Source: Myxococcota bacterium (GTDB lineage: Bacteria; Myxococcota_A; Polyangia; Fen-1088). From it: a stretch of 34,377 nucleotides of DNA. The notes beneath the pieces are model-generated. The model saw nothing but the letters and a program-made list of their open reading frames with translations. It had not been told where the DNA came from and made no database searches. Positions 1 to 8,691 of the stretch are shown here, piece by piece. Each line of letters begins with the position of its first letter. Within the stretch, counting starts at the first letter, position 1. The stretch lies in NCBI GenBank assembly GCA_025934105.1, contig JAICYS010000029.1, positions 1-34,377 on the forward strand, written 5' to 3'. The position numbers and the translations under genes are program-made.

Positions 1-968
1 GGACCGCCGCCGCCCGGGGCCCGGGTGACCATCCAGCCGGGGCCGCCGGAGGGCGTCCCACCGGCACCCGGCCGGTCGCGATCGCGTCCGAAGCCAGCGC
101 CGCCGGGGCCGCCGCCGGGACCACGCCCTCCGGGACCCCCGCCGGGGCCACGCCCGCCGGGGCCACCAGGCCCGCGGCCGCCGACATCACGGCGGGGCCG
201 GTCGCCGCCCGGCCCGCCCGGGCCACGCCCGTCGCGCCGGGGACCGCGACGGCCGTCGCGCTCGTCGCGGCCGCCCGGGCGCCCGCGATCGCGGCGCGGC
301 TCCGGCCGGGGCAAAAGGTCGACCAGGTAGTAGAAGTCACCCTGCTTCTTGGCGGCGGGGGGCGGATCCTCGCCGGTCATCACGCGCACGAGGCGCACGT
401 TGTCGGCGCGGTCGCGAATCACGTCCAGCGCTTCCATCAGGCGGGCCAACCGGTCGCCTTTGATCCCCAGTTTGGTCTCGAGCTCGGCGGCGGCCTGCGC
501 GGCGCCGGGATCCGGCTCGGCGGCTGCGTCGGCCGGGACCGAACCGTCGCCGACGCCCTCCGGCGCGGCCTCGCCTTCGGCCAAGACGGGGGCGGCCGCC
601 GGCTCGCCCTCGGTCGGGGCCACTTCGGCGGACGCCGCCTCGCCCTCGGCCGAGACGGCTTCACCGGCCGGCTCCTCCGCAGCCGCCTCGGTGGCCGCCG
701 GCGCCTCGGTGGCCGCGGCAGCCGCCTCCGCCGCATCCCCGCCGGCGGCGCCCTCGGGAGCCTCCGGGGCTGCCTCGGCGGCCGCAACCGTCTGTTCACC
801 GGCATCCGCCGACGGGGGCAGTGACGTCTCGCCCTCCGCCGGCGGCTCGGCCGCCTGACCGTTGGCCGCTGGTTGGGGCGGCTCCTGCTTTTTCTGCGGA
901 CGGAAGGCGCGCCGAACCTGGGCCGCTTCACGAAGGACGATGCCGGAGAACTCGGTGACGGTTTTCAT
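1..968 (-). CDS. Ala/Glu-rich protein with small conserved-looking domain and RGG-like tail (partial, C-terminus off window)
   Basis: Translation from the ATG at 968 is open for at least 322 codons to the window edge with no stop, so the C-terminus lies outside. I do not recognise the family. Order of regions: a short N-terminal segment starting MKTVTEFSGIVLREAAQVRR; a long low-complexity Ala/Glu/Pro linker at about residues 45-155; a compact charged and hydrophobic segment at about 160-220 (KLGIKGDRLARLMEALDV, then DNVRLVRVMTGEDPP and GDFYYLVDLLP) that looks like the only folded part; then from about residue 222 a tail of Arg, Gly, Pro and Asp with repeated RGPGG and GGRGPGG units. The tail resembles RGG/GAR boxes of RNA-binding proteins, but that is analogy only. 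No signal peptide or membrane segment is seen. The plus-strand open frames over this stretch are low-complexity shadows. Confidence 0.75.
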   Translation of the reverse strand, partial: MKTVTEFSGIVLREAAQVRRAFRPQKKQEPPQPAANGQAAEPPAEGETSLPPSADAGEQTVAAAEAAPEAPEGAAGGDAAEAAAAATEAPAATEAAAEEPAGEAVSAEGEAASAEVAPTEGEPAAAPVLAEGEAAPEGVGDGSVPADAAAEPDPGAAQAAAELETKLGIKGDRLARLMEALDVIRDRADNVRLVRVMTGEDPPPAAKKQGDFYYLVDLLPRPEPRRDRGRPGGRDERDGRRGPRRDGRGPGGPGGDRPRRDVGGRGPGGPGGRGPGGGPGGRGPGGGPGGAGFGRDRDRPGAGGTPSGGPGWMVTRAPGGGG

Positions 969-1031
969 GATCTTTCTTCTACTTGAGCGCGGACGGCGCC
1001 CACGCCACCCGCGCGGCGGCGCGGCGCGACC

Positions 1032-1340
1032 TTACTTCGTTTGGGCGGCGACGAGCTTCTTGTAGTCGTCCTGGGCGTTCTTGGTCAGGGCATAGGTGTC
1101 CAGGTCCTTGTGGCAGCCGTCGCACGTGAACTTCTGCCCGTTGGCCTTGGCCTTCTTGACCATCAGTTTCATCTCTTTCTTGGCCTCGGCCCGGCCGCCC
1201 TTGGCGCAGGCCCTTCCGGTCTCCGTGTCGGGCTTGGTCGCGATCGTGCACTTGCCTTCGTCCCCCGCGCGTGCGGCCCCGACGAACAGGGTCACGGCGA
1301 GCAGGCCAGCAGCGGACAATTTGCCAATGAAACGGGTCAT
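1032..1340 (-). CDS. Small secreted single-CxxCH (c-type haem) protein
   Basis: A 102-residue protein. Residues 1-24 form a Sec signal peptide (MTRFIGKLSAAGLLAVTLFVG, then a cleavage-like ARAG). The mature part is Lys-rich and holds one CDGCH motif near residue 74, the c-type haem attachment signature, plus two further Cys (near CTIATK and RACAKGG) that could form a disulfide. A longer frame starts at 1415, but the ATG at 1340 directly precedes the signal peptide and has AGGAGA eight bases upstream, so it is preferred. Likely periplasmic electron carrier or haem protein; partner unknown. A promoter with an 18-bp palindrome in its spacer lies upstream (1402-1431). Confidence 0.8.
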   Translation of the reverse strand: MTRFIGKLSAAGLLAVTLFVGAARAGDEGKCTIATKPDTETGRACAKGGRAEAKKEMKLMVKKAKANGQKFTCDGCHKDLDTYALTKNAQDDYKKLVAAQTK

Positions 1341-1401
1341 GCAGGTCTCCTGTCTGGGAGAAAGGTCCTTGTCGTTCAAGACGGGAACGACGGCGACCGA
1401 A

Positions 1402-1431
1402 CTTATAGCGCGCACCCCGGTGCGCGAACAA
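1402..1431 (-). promoter_or_regulatory. Promoter with 18-bp palindrome in the -35/-10 spacer
   Basis: On the minus strand, TTGTTC (1431-1426) and TATAAG (1407-1402) are separated by 18 bases. Almost the whole spacer is a perfect inverted repeat, CGCGCACC-CC-GGTGCGCG (1409-1426). The -10 lies 62 bases before the ATG of the small haem protein. An operator between -35 and -10 is the layout used by MerR-type activators and by many repressors; no regulator gene is adjacent. Confidence 0.4.
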
Positions 1432-1537
1432 CACCCGCGTGAAAGACCCGCCCGTCCGCCCGAAAGTCATGCGGCGCGAGCGAGACGACACGCGCATGTG
1501 CGAGACGCGCCGACGGTGTCGGCCAAAGACCGAAACT

Positions 1538-1565
1538 TTCGACAGTCCACCAACCCGTTTATAGT
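1538..1565 (+). promoter_or_regulatory. Candidate promoter for the OmpA gene (possibly leaderless)
   Basis: TTCGAC (1538-1543) and TATAGT (1560-1565) are spaced by 16 bases. The -10 ends only eight bases before the ATG at 1574, so transcription from this promoter would start at or within a base or two of the start codon. No Shine-Dalgarno sequence precedes the ATG, which agrees with a leaderless message. Confidence 0.4.
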
Positions 1566-1573
1566 GGTGCGCC

Positions 1574-3202
<1,629 letters not shown>

Positions 3203-3476
3203 TCGGCCCGGTGACCGGAAGTTCTGAAGGGGCGGCGAGCGGCAGGCAGCACGCGAGCCGCACGCGCCGCCCCGCTCTTCCGGCAGGCGCCTGCCGCGAG
3301 CCCGCGCGGCCGAACACGGCCTCGGCGTCGAGCCTGCGCGCGCTCAGGAAATTCGAACCGCCCCGTCACGAACGAAGAAGGGTCACGAGGTCGCGCGGCT
3401 CACGAGCTCGAAGCGTCCGATCCCGAAACCGCGGAGCTCGCGACCTCGCGCGCGCTCACGATCTCGAAGCGCCCCG
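3203..3476. other. Convergent spacer with palindrome and ~30-bp imperfect direct repeat
   Basis: This 274-base spacer lies between the 3' ends of the OmpA gene and fabV. It holds a perfect 16-bp palindrome CGGCAGGCGCCTGCCG (3281-3296), a possible bidirectional terminator stem without a T tract. It also holds an imperfect direct repeat: GCTCACGAGCTCGAAGCG (3398-3415) and GCTCACGATCTCGAAGCG (3454-3471), with similarity extending about ten bases leftward in each. No credible gene was seen. Confidence 0.6.
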
Positions 3477-4679
3477 TCAGGGCACCAGGGTCAGCGGGAC
3501 GTCGGTCTCGACCGGTGCCGCGTAGTCGACGCCCGGGACCTCGAACCCGAAGAGCCGGCGGAAGTCCGTCCGGAAGCTGGCGTAGTCCGACAGAGCGGCC
3601 AGGTTCCCGGTCGTGATCTGGTCCCAGCGCGCCGACACCTCGGCCTGAACCGACGGAGCGAGCTCGCGGTCGTCCAGCCGGATGCGGCCCTCGTCATCGA
3701 CCGTCGGCCGAACGCCCGGCGCCAGGTGATCGCGGAACAGCCGCGCGATCTGCTGGGCGGTCGCCTCGTGAGTGCCCGCCTCCTTCATCACCTTGTAAAG
3801 CAGGCTGATGTAGAGCGGAACGACCGGGATGGCCGCCGACGCCTGGGTGACCAGCCCCTTCATGACGGCCACGTAAGCGGACCCGCCCACGCGCTCGGCC
3901 ATCCAGTCCGAGAGCTGGCGCGTCTTCGCCTCCAGGTCCTCCTTGGCCTTGCCGATCGTCCCCGATCGATAGATCGGGAAGGTGAGCGCGGGACCAACGT
4001 AGCTATAGGCCACGGCGCGGCAGCCACGCGCCAGCAGGCCCGCCTGGTCCAGCGCGTGCATCCAGTCGGCGAAGTCCTCGCCGCCCATGACCTTGCGCGT
4101 GGCCTCGATCTCCGCGTCGCTGGCCGGCGCGATCTCGACCGCCGTGACCTGCTCGTTGCCCAGGTTGACGGTCTTGCTCCGGAAAGGCGCGCCGATCGGC
4201 TTGAGCACCGAGCTGTAGCTGGTTCCGGTGGACGGGTCGGTGCGTTTGGGAGCGGCCAGGCTGTACACCACCAGGTCCAGCCGCGCGCCGATGTTCTTGA
4301 GGTGCGCCAGCGTCTGCTGCTTCACCTCGCGGCTGAAGGCGTCGCCGTTGACGACCGCCAGCCCGCGCCCGCCAGCCTGGGCGCGCCGCTGCAGCGCCGC
4401 CAGGTTGTACCACCCGGCAGAGGCGGTCTTGTCGCCCTGGGGCGGCCGTTCCAGGCAGACGGCGGTCCCGCGGGCCCCGTAGCCGAACAGGGCGCTGGCC
4501 AGGCTGGAGAGGCCGTAGCCGGTGCTGGCGCCGATCACCAGCGCATCCGCCAGGCCGGCCTGGGGCGCGCCGGCCGTGGCGACGGCAATCTCGCCGTCGA
4601 CGTTGGCCGCGCAACCGGCCGGGTGCGCGTTCAGCGAGATGAAGCCGCGGATTCGGGAGGCAACGACCTGGCTGGGCAT
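3477..4679 (-). CDS. fabV: FabV-type enoyl-ACP reductase (trans-2-enoyl reductase)
   Basis: A 400-residue cytoplasmic NADH-dependent enoyl reductase for the last step of the fatty acid elongation cycle. The N-terminus RIRGFISLNAHPAGC matches the family opening. The cofactor loop GASTGYGLSSLASALFGYGA follows, then ERPPQGDKTASAGWYNLAA and NGDAFSREVK. The catalytic Tyr-x8-Lys of FabV is present (Tyr237 and Lys246, in IYRSGTIGKAK), which separates it from FabI (Tyr-x6-Lys). A frame extends to 4715, but the ATG at 4679 has AGGAAGG five bases upstream and fits the family start. FabV enzymes are typically refractory to triclosan. No fatty acid genes are adjacent; the stress protein diverges from it. 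Confidence 0.95.
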   Translation of the reverse strand: MPSQVVASRIRGFISLNAHPAGCAANVDGEIAVATAGAPQAGLADALVIGASTGYGLSSLASALFGYGARGTAVCLERPPQGDKTASAGWYNLAALQRRAQAGGRGLAVVNGDAFSREVKQQTLAHLKNIGARLDLVVYSLAAPKRTDPSTGTSYSSVLKPIGAPFRSKTVNLGNEQVTAVEIAPASDAEIEATRKVMGGEDFADWMHALDQAGLLARGCRAVAYSYVGPALTFPIYRSGTIGKAKEDLEAKTRQLSDWMAERVGGSAYVAVMKGLVTQASAAIPVVPLYISLLYKVMKEAGTHEATAQQIARLFRDHLAPGVRPTVDDEGRIRLDDRELAPSVQAEVSARWDQITTGNLAALSDYASFRTDFRRLFGFEVPGVDYAAPVETDVPLTLVP

Positions 4680-4736
4680 CGCGCCTTCCTGCCAGACGCC
4701 CGCCCGCAACGTCAAGTCCGGGCAGCTCGGCCGTGG

Positions 4737-4765
4737 TTGTGCCGCCGGCGATCCGTGCGTACCTT
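4737..4765 (+). promoter_or_regulatory. Candidate promoter for the universal stress protein (possibly leaderless)
   Basis: TTGTGC (4737-4742) and TACCTT (4760-4765) are spaced by 17 bases. The expected transcription start, about seven bases beyond the -10, falls on the GTG at 4772. No ribosome binding site precedes this GTG. Confidence 0.35.
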
Positions 4766-4771
4766 TGTCGC

Positions 4772-5224
4772 GTGGACCTGACCAGCCTCAAGCGCATCTT
4801 GGTTCCCACCGACTTTTCCGACCCCTCGAACGAGGCGCTGGAGGCGGCCATGGCGCTGGCGCGCGGGTCTGGCGCGACGCTGGACCTGGTTCACGTGGCG
4901 GTCGAAGCGGCCTACCCGCTGCCGCCCCCGGTCGACGTGGCCACGCTGCCGCTGGACATGGGCAAGGTGCTGGACCGATCGGCCGAGGGGCTGGCCCTCG
5001 AAGAAAAGCGCGTGCGGGCCGCCGGCATCGCGTGCGAGAGCACCACGCTCATCGGCCGCCCCGACACCGAGATCGTCCGGCGCGCGCGCGAGACGGGCGC
5101 CGACCTGATCGTCATGGGGACCCACGGGCGCAGCGGGCTGGCCCACGCGCTGTTCGGCAGCAACGTCGACCGCGTGGTGCAGCACACCCCCTGCCCCGTG
5201 CTGATCGTCCCCAAGCGCGCCTGA
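4772..5224 (+). CDS. Universal stress protein (UspA family, ATP-binding type)
   Basis: A 150-residue single Usp domain. It opens with KRILVPTDFSDPSNEALEAA, the family's first strand and ligand Asp, and ends with the ATP-binding signature G-x2-G-x9-G-S (GTHGRSGLAHALFGS), followed by HTPCPVLIVPK. The intact signature suggests the nucleotide-binding subclass. The frame is open from 4733, but homology begins at VDLTSLKRILVP, so the GTG at 4772 is preferred. It faces the VWA lipoprotein gene, with a single base between the two stop codons (5224 and 5226). Confidence 0.9.
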   Translation: MDLTSLKRILVPTDFSDPSNEALEAAMALARGSGATLDLVHVAVEAAYPLPPPVDVATLPLDMGKVLDRSAEGLALEEKRVRAAGIACESTTLIGRPDTEIVRRARETGADLIVMGTHGRSGLAHALFGSNVDRVVQHTPCPVLIVPKRA

Positions 5225-5225
5225 A

Positions 5226-6743
5226 TCAGTCGCAGCCGGGCTGCGACGTTCCGGGCAGGCACAGGACGCACTCGAGCGAGCGCTCGAGGGTGCCGGCGCT
5301 CTTGTTGGCGTCGGTTTCGTTCACCGACAGGACCTGCCCTGCGCAGGTGGCGCTGTCGCCGGGCTGCAGCCGCCAGCAGGGCGCCTGGTTGCCGTTCTCG
5401 TCGCAGTCCTGCACGACCTGGTCTTTCCAGGACCGGTCGCTGGAGTCGTAGATCCGGTCGGTCACCGTGCAGTCCGGCGTCCCGGCCGTGGTCTGGGCGA
5501 TCTTGCCGCCCACGCAGGGCGGCTCGAACTTCTGGTTGATGCGGGTGGCGATGGCCGACAGCGCGTCCGCGTAGCTGGGCTCGCACACCGAGAAGAACAC
5601 GCTGTCCCGGAACCCGTCGAGGAACTGATGGATGCGCACCGCCGGATCGCCGAAGCTGCCGTCGGTGGTCGTTTCGGCGGTGGGGTTGGTGACGCCGGTG
5701 TCCCCGGTGCCGCACGAGTGCATGATCTCCGGCCAGAGCTCGCTCGGCTTGTTGGATGCCGGCCGCCAGACGATCCCGTACGGCGCGGTGGGCGCGGCGA
5801 TCGCGGCGACCAGGATCTGGCTGTCGGGATCGCTCTTGAGGGCGCGAATGTCGCTGATGAACTTGCTGACCGGGGTCAGCAACCCGCTGTCGGTGTCGTT
5901 CGACGTGCAGTCTTGCAGCGTGAGCATGGGGGGATTGCCGGTCGCGTCCGACGGCACCGTCAGCGGCGGCATCCCCGTGACGCCGGTCGTCGGGTCCTTG
6001 CACAGGTGACCGTAACGGTTGCACCGCCACCCGCCCGCCACCGGACCCAGCGGATTCGACAGGCTCTCGCCCCCGCCGTTTTCTGAATACACCTTCGTGT
6101 CAGGTGGTGCCGAGCAGTCGTCCTCGTTGGTCAACAAAACGATGGCCAGGATGGCGTCATCGCGCAGAAAGCCCGTGTTTTGCCCGGGCGGCGGCCCGCG
6201 CCCGTCGGCGCCCAGCGCGCGATCGATCGACCCCAGCTGATTTTCGAACCCGCACCCGAGATCGCCCAGAAAGGCGATGCACTGGAAGACGTCGGCGATC
6301 GGCCCGGTGAAATTGGAGACTCCGTTGCTGTCGGACAGGAACGTGGCACCGTCGGCCAGCGTCGTGCCGGTGCAGCTCCCCTCGGCCTTGTACTGCAGCT
6401 GGCCCTGGTTGCCCGTCTGCGTGCAGGACTGGATGTTCGTGTCGCTGGGCGCCCCCATGTCCGACGAGACCACCCCGATGTGGATGTCCGGCAGCCCGCT
6501 GGGGTTGTTCTGCAGCACGTTCATGAACAGGGGAAGCTGCTCCTGCAGCTTCTGCTGCATCGAATGCATCGACAACGAGTTGTCGACCATGAACAACAAG
6601 TCGAGCTTGTTGTTCTGGTGGTAGGTCTGCACGCTGCCGAGGCTGGCGGCCGGCTTGACGGCCGGAGCTTCCAGCGTGCGCGACGTACAGCCGGCGCCGA
6701 TCAGCGTGAACGCGAGCGAGAGCGAGGCGCGGCGATATCTCAT
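5226..6743 (-). CDS. Secreted lipoprotein with von Willebrand factor A domain
   Basis: A 505-residue protein. A short basic n-region and hydrophobic stretch end in LIGAGC (Cys19), a somewhat non-canonical lipobox, so it is probably a lipoprotein. The VWA domain begins at KLDLLFMVDNSLSM; DNSLS is the metal-ion-dependent adhesion site (DxSxS). Later come IHIGVVSSDMG and VLLTNEDDCS. At least ten Cys are spread over the mature protein, implying disulfides. This type of VWA lipoprotein is common in Myxococcota, but I know no defined role. The ATG at 6743 is chosen over the open frame to 6818 because it precedes the signal peptide and has CCAGGGGG upstream. Palindrome copy 1 lies about 95 bases upstream. 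Confidence 0.85.
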   Translation of the reverse strand: MRYRRASLSLAFTLIGAGCTSRTLEAPAVKPAASLGSVQTYHQNNKLDLLFMVDNSLSMHSMQQKLQEQLPLFMNVLQNNPSGLPDIHIGVVSSDMGAPSDTNIQSCTQTGNQGQLQYKAEGSCTGTTLADGATFLSDSNGVSNFTGPIADVFQCIAFLGDLGCGFENQLGSIDRALGADGRGPPPGQNTGFLRDDAILAIVLLTNEDDCSAPPDTKVYSENGGGESLSNPLGPVAGGWRCNRYGHLCKDPTTGVTGMPPLTVPSDATGNPPMLTLQDCTSNDTDSGLLTPVSKFISDIRALKSDPDSQILVAAIAAPTAPYGIVWRPASNKPSELWPEIMHSCGTGDTGVTNPTAETTTDGSFGDPAVRIHQFLDGFRDSVFFSVCEPSYADALSAIATRINQKFEPPCVGGKIAQTTAGTPDCTVTDRIYDSSDRSWKDQVVQDCDENGNQAPCWRLQPGDSATCAGQVLSVNETDANKSAGTLERSLECVLCLPGTSQPGCD

Positions 6744-6837
6744 GCCCCCTGGCAGAGCAACGGCCGCGCCAGCCTGTTTCCCGCGGATCTGCCGGCCATT
6801 CGACGCGCCAGCCACCAACCAGGTTGGCGTTCGCGCA

Positions 6838-7010
6838 ACTCAATGCACCGGCGGTCGAAATAACGTCATGTTCAGCCGACGATCCGCGGCGCCCTCGGCG
6901 TTGTTCCTCCGCGCAATGCCTTCGGGTATTTCCCCGCCGTCGTTCCTTGCGGCCGCCGCGGCTCATCGGCCCCCGGCATTGCCGCGATTTCGCGCGCGGC
7001 GCGCTCGGCC
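6838..7010. repeat. Long palindromic repeat element, copy 1 (~173 bp)
   Basis: This is most of the gene-free stretch 6744-7074. Read inward from both ends, the two ~86-nt arms are imperfect reverse complements meeting at the apex hairpin AATGCC-TTCG-GGTATT (6915-6930). Matching arm segments include GCCGACGATCCGCGGCG on the left and GCCGATGAGCCGCGGCGG (right arm, reverse complement). It is clearly homologous to 23932-24100: the left arms share CGAAATA(A/G)CGTCA(T/C)GTTC and GCCGACGATCCGCG at the same spacing. Copy 1 is the more diverged; its outer stem is weaker. It lies between the response regulator and the VWA gene, both read right to left, so it would be transcribed as a long hairpin if they are co-transcribed. 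Confidence 0.8.
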
Positions 7011-7077
7011 GCCTCCGGGCGGCACGTCGTCGGGCATGGTTCGCTGCCGCTCACCGTTGCCTTACGGCAACGCGCTA
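7007..7077 (+). repeat. Solitary copy of the 74-bp repeat family
   Basis: The stretch from GGCCGCCTCCGGGCGG to CACCGTTGCC matches the tandem units at 34173-34377 at all but one of about 54 positions. It has the same two hairpins: CCGCC-TCCG-GGCGG, and CGTTGCC-TTAC-GGCAACG, which is perfect here. It directly abuts the right end of palindrome copy 1, and its own right end contains the CTAG that gives the response regulator its TAG stop (7077-7075). Confidence 0.85.
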
Positions 7078-7515
7078 GGCGTTGGCGACGGCGGGAACCG
7101 CGTCAGCCGGCCGGCACGCCAGGGCCGTGTCGATCGTCCAGAGCAGCTCGTCGAGGTTGATCGGCTTCTTCAGGCACGCCACCGCGCCGTACGCCTGGGA
7201 GCCCGTGCAGAGGTCGTGCGTCTCGGCGCCGGTCGTCAAGATGACCGGCATTCCCATCCCGCGGATCCGTTGCGCCAGGTCGACGCCGGTCAATCCCGGC
7301 ATCCGCAGATCGGTCAGAACCAGGTCGGGCCGAACCGCCGTCAGCCGGTTGATGGCCTCGAACCCATCCCGCGCCACGTCGACCAGGTACCCGGCCTCGG
7401 CCAGGACCGATGCGATGAGGTCGCGCGCGTCCTCTTCGTCGTCGACGATCAAGATTCGGTCTCGCGGCTTGCCCGCTGCCTTGCCCGCCCAATTCCCCGT
7501 TGTGTCAGTTCGCAT
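7075..7515 (-). CDS. Single-domain response regulator (CheY-like)
   Basis: A 146-residue protein that is a lone receiver domain with no output domain. Acidic pair Asp25-Asp26 (ILIVDDEEDARD), phospho-acceptor Asp69 (LVLTDLRMPG), conserved Thr95 (ILTTGAE) and Lys117 (CLKKP) are all present. Residues 1-18 are a polar extension. It probably acts by protein-protein contact or as a phosphorelay intermediate. No kinase is adjacent; the nearest are at 16545 and 31505. The frame is open to 7548, but the ATG at 7515 leaves a more plausible start. Its TAG stop lies inside the 74-bp repeat copy, so the last residues (AVANA) may be repeat-derived. Confidence 0.88.
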   Translation of the reverse strand: MRTDTTGNWAGKAAGKPRDRILIVDDEEDARDLIASVLAEAGYLVDVARDGFEAINRLTAVRPDLVLTDLRMPGLTGVDLAQRIRGMGMPVILTTGAETHDLCTGSQAYGAVACLKKPINLDELLWTIDTALACRPADAVPAVANA

Positions 7516-7613
7516 GACGGTCGGGGAAATGAGCAAAACCGAAGCCAACCCGGTTCCTGACGGGCCGGGTCCCGGAAAGCCGCGGCGCGGCGCCGTCGAG
7601 GTCCGACCGGGGA

Positions 7614-7629
7614 GTTACACGAGCGTAAC
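7614..7629. promoter_or_regulatory. Inverted repeat upstream of ABC exporter operon
   Basis: GTTAC-ACGAGC-GTAAC lies in the divergent spacer between the response regulator and the ABC operon, about 60 bases before the ATP-binding gene. A further GTTAC follows at about 7646. It is a small possible operator; the binding protein is unknown. Confidence 0.25.
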
Positions 7630-7689
7630 CCGCCCCGCCCCGCCGGTTACGGCCACGACCGTGTACATTTACGGCCCGCGCCCTTCTCG

Positions 7690-8691
7690 ATGCCTCCCGA
7701 ATCGTTCATCGACGTCCGCGACTTATCGAAGAGTTACCGTGTCCACAAACGTCCGCCGGGGCTGGGCGCGGCTCTCCGCTCGGTCCTGCGACGCAAGTAC
7801 GAGCTGGTCCGCGCCGTCGAGAAGCTGTCGTTCCAGATCGCGCCCGGCGAACGGGTCGGGTTCCTGGGCCCGAACGGCGCCGGCAAGACCACGACGCTGA
7901 AGGTCCTGGCTGGGCTGCTCTATCCCACGGCGGGCGAGGTTCGGGTGGGCGGCCATGTCCCCCAGACGCGCGACCCGCGGTTCCTGCAGCTCATCACGCT
8001 GGTCATGGGGCAAAAGCAGCAGCTTCTGTGGGACCTGCCGCCGGCCGAAACCTACGCGATGAACCGCGCGATCTACGACGTCCCACGCGCACAGGCGGAC
8101 GAGACGGTGCGGACGCTGGTGACGCTGCTGGAGATCGGCGATCTCATCCACAAGCCGACGCGCCAGCTCTCGCTGGGCGAGCGGATGAAGTGCGAGCTGG
8201 TGGCCGCGCTGCTGCACCGGCCGCGCGTCCTGTTCCTGGATGAGCCGACCATCGGGCTGGACGTGTCGATGCAGGCGAAGATGCGCGACTTCATCCGCGA
8301 CTACAACGAGCGCTACGGCGCGGCGGTGCTGTTGACCAGCCACTACATGGACGACGTGGTCGCGCTCTGCCCGCGGGTGGTCGTCATCGACCACGGTCAC
8401 CTGGTCTACGACGGGGACCTGCGCGAGCTGGCCCGCCGGATTCGCCCCGACAAGCGCCTGACCGTCCGGCTGGCCCGCCCCGTCGAGCGCGCCGACCTCG
8501 AGCGCCTGGGGACCGTCGTCGCGGCCGAGCCCGCCCAAGCCGTGCTGTCCGTTCCGCCCGAGCGGCTGCAGGCCGTGGTGCGCGACGCCCTGGCCGTGCT
8601 GCCCATCGTCGATCTCACCATCGAGGAGGCGCCGCTGGAAGAGGTCATGCGCGAGCTGTTCGGCGCGCGCCTGCCGGCGGGCGCCGGATGA
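7690..8691 (+). CDS. ABC-2 type exporter, ATP-binding subunit
   Basis: A 333-residue cytoplasmic ATPase. Walker A GPNGAGKTT near residue 60, Q-loop region VMGQKQQLLWDLP, signature LSLGERMKCEL (a variant of LSGGQ with LGE), Walker B RVLFLDEPTIGLD, and the switch His in TSHYMDD. An extra N-terminal stretch of about 25 residues before the core (KRPPGLGAALRSVLRRKYE) and a C-terminal domain are typical of the COG4586-like ATPases that pair with two ABC-2 permeases of the COG4587/COG3694 type. The substrate is unknown for this group. Its stop overlaps the next start (ATGA at 8688), so the subunits are translationally coupled. Confidence 0.93.
   Translation: MPPESFIDVRDLSKSYRVHKRPPGLGAALRSVLRRKYELVRAVEKLSFQIAPGERVGFLGPNGAGKTTTLKVLAGLLYPTAGEVRVGGHVPQTRDPRFLQLITLVMGQKQQLLWDLPPAETYAMNRAIYDVPRAQADETVRTLVTLLEIGDLIHKPTRQLSLGERMKCELVAALLHRPRVLFLDEPTIGLDVSMQAKMRDFIRDYNERYGAAVLLTSHYMDDVVALCPRVVVIDHGHLVYDGDLRELARRIRPDKRLTVRLARPVERADLERLGTVVAAEPAQAVLSVPPERLQAVVRDALAVLPIVDLTIEEAPLEEVMRELFGARLPAGAG

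Noticed and set aside
349-858. 169-residue plus-strand Ala/Ser-rich open frame
   Set aside because: It is antisense to the Ala/Glu linker of the minus-strand gene, which has a sensible start, a folded segment and a continuous frame to the window edge.
6838-7010. Insertion sequence
   Set aside because: Inverted repeats are present but there is no room for a transposase and no remnant of one; at most it is a non-autonomous element.
6655-7560. 301-residue plus-strand open frame spanning the VWA upstream region and response regulator
   Set aside because: It covers both non-coding repeats and the antisense of a clear receiver domain; no homology is apparent.
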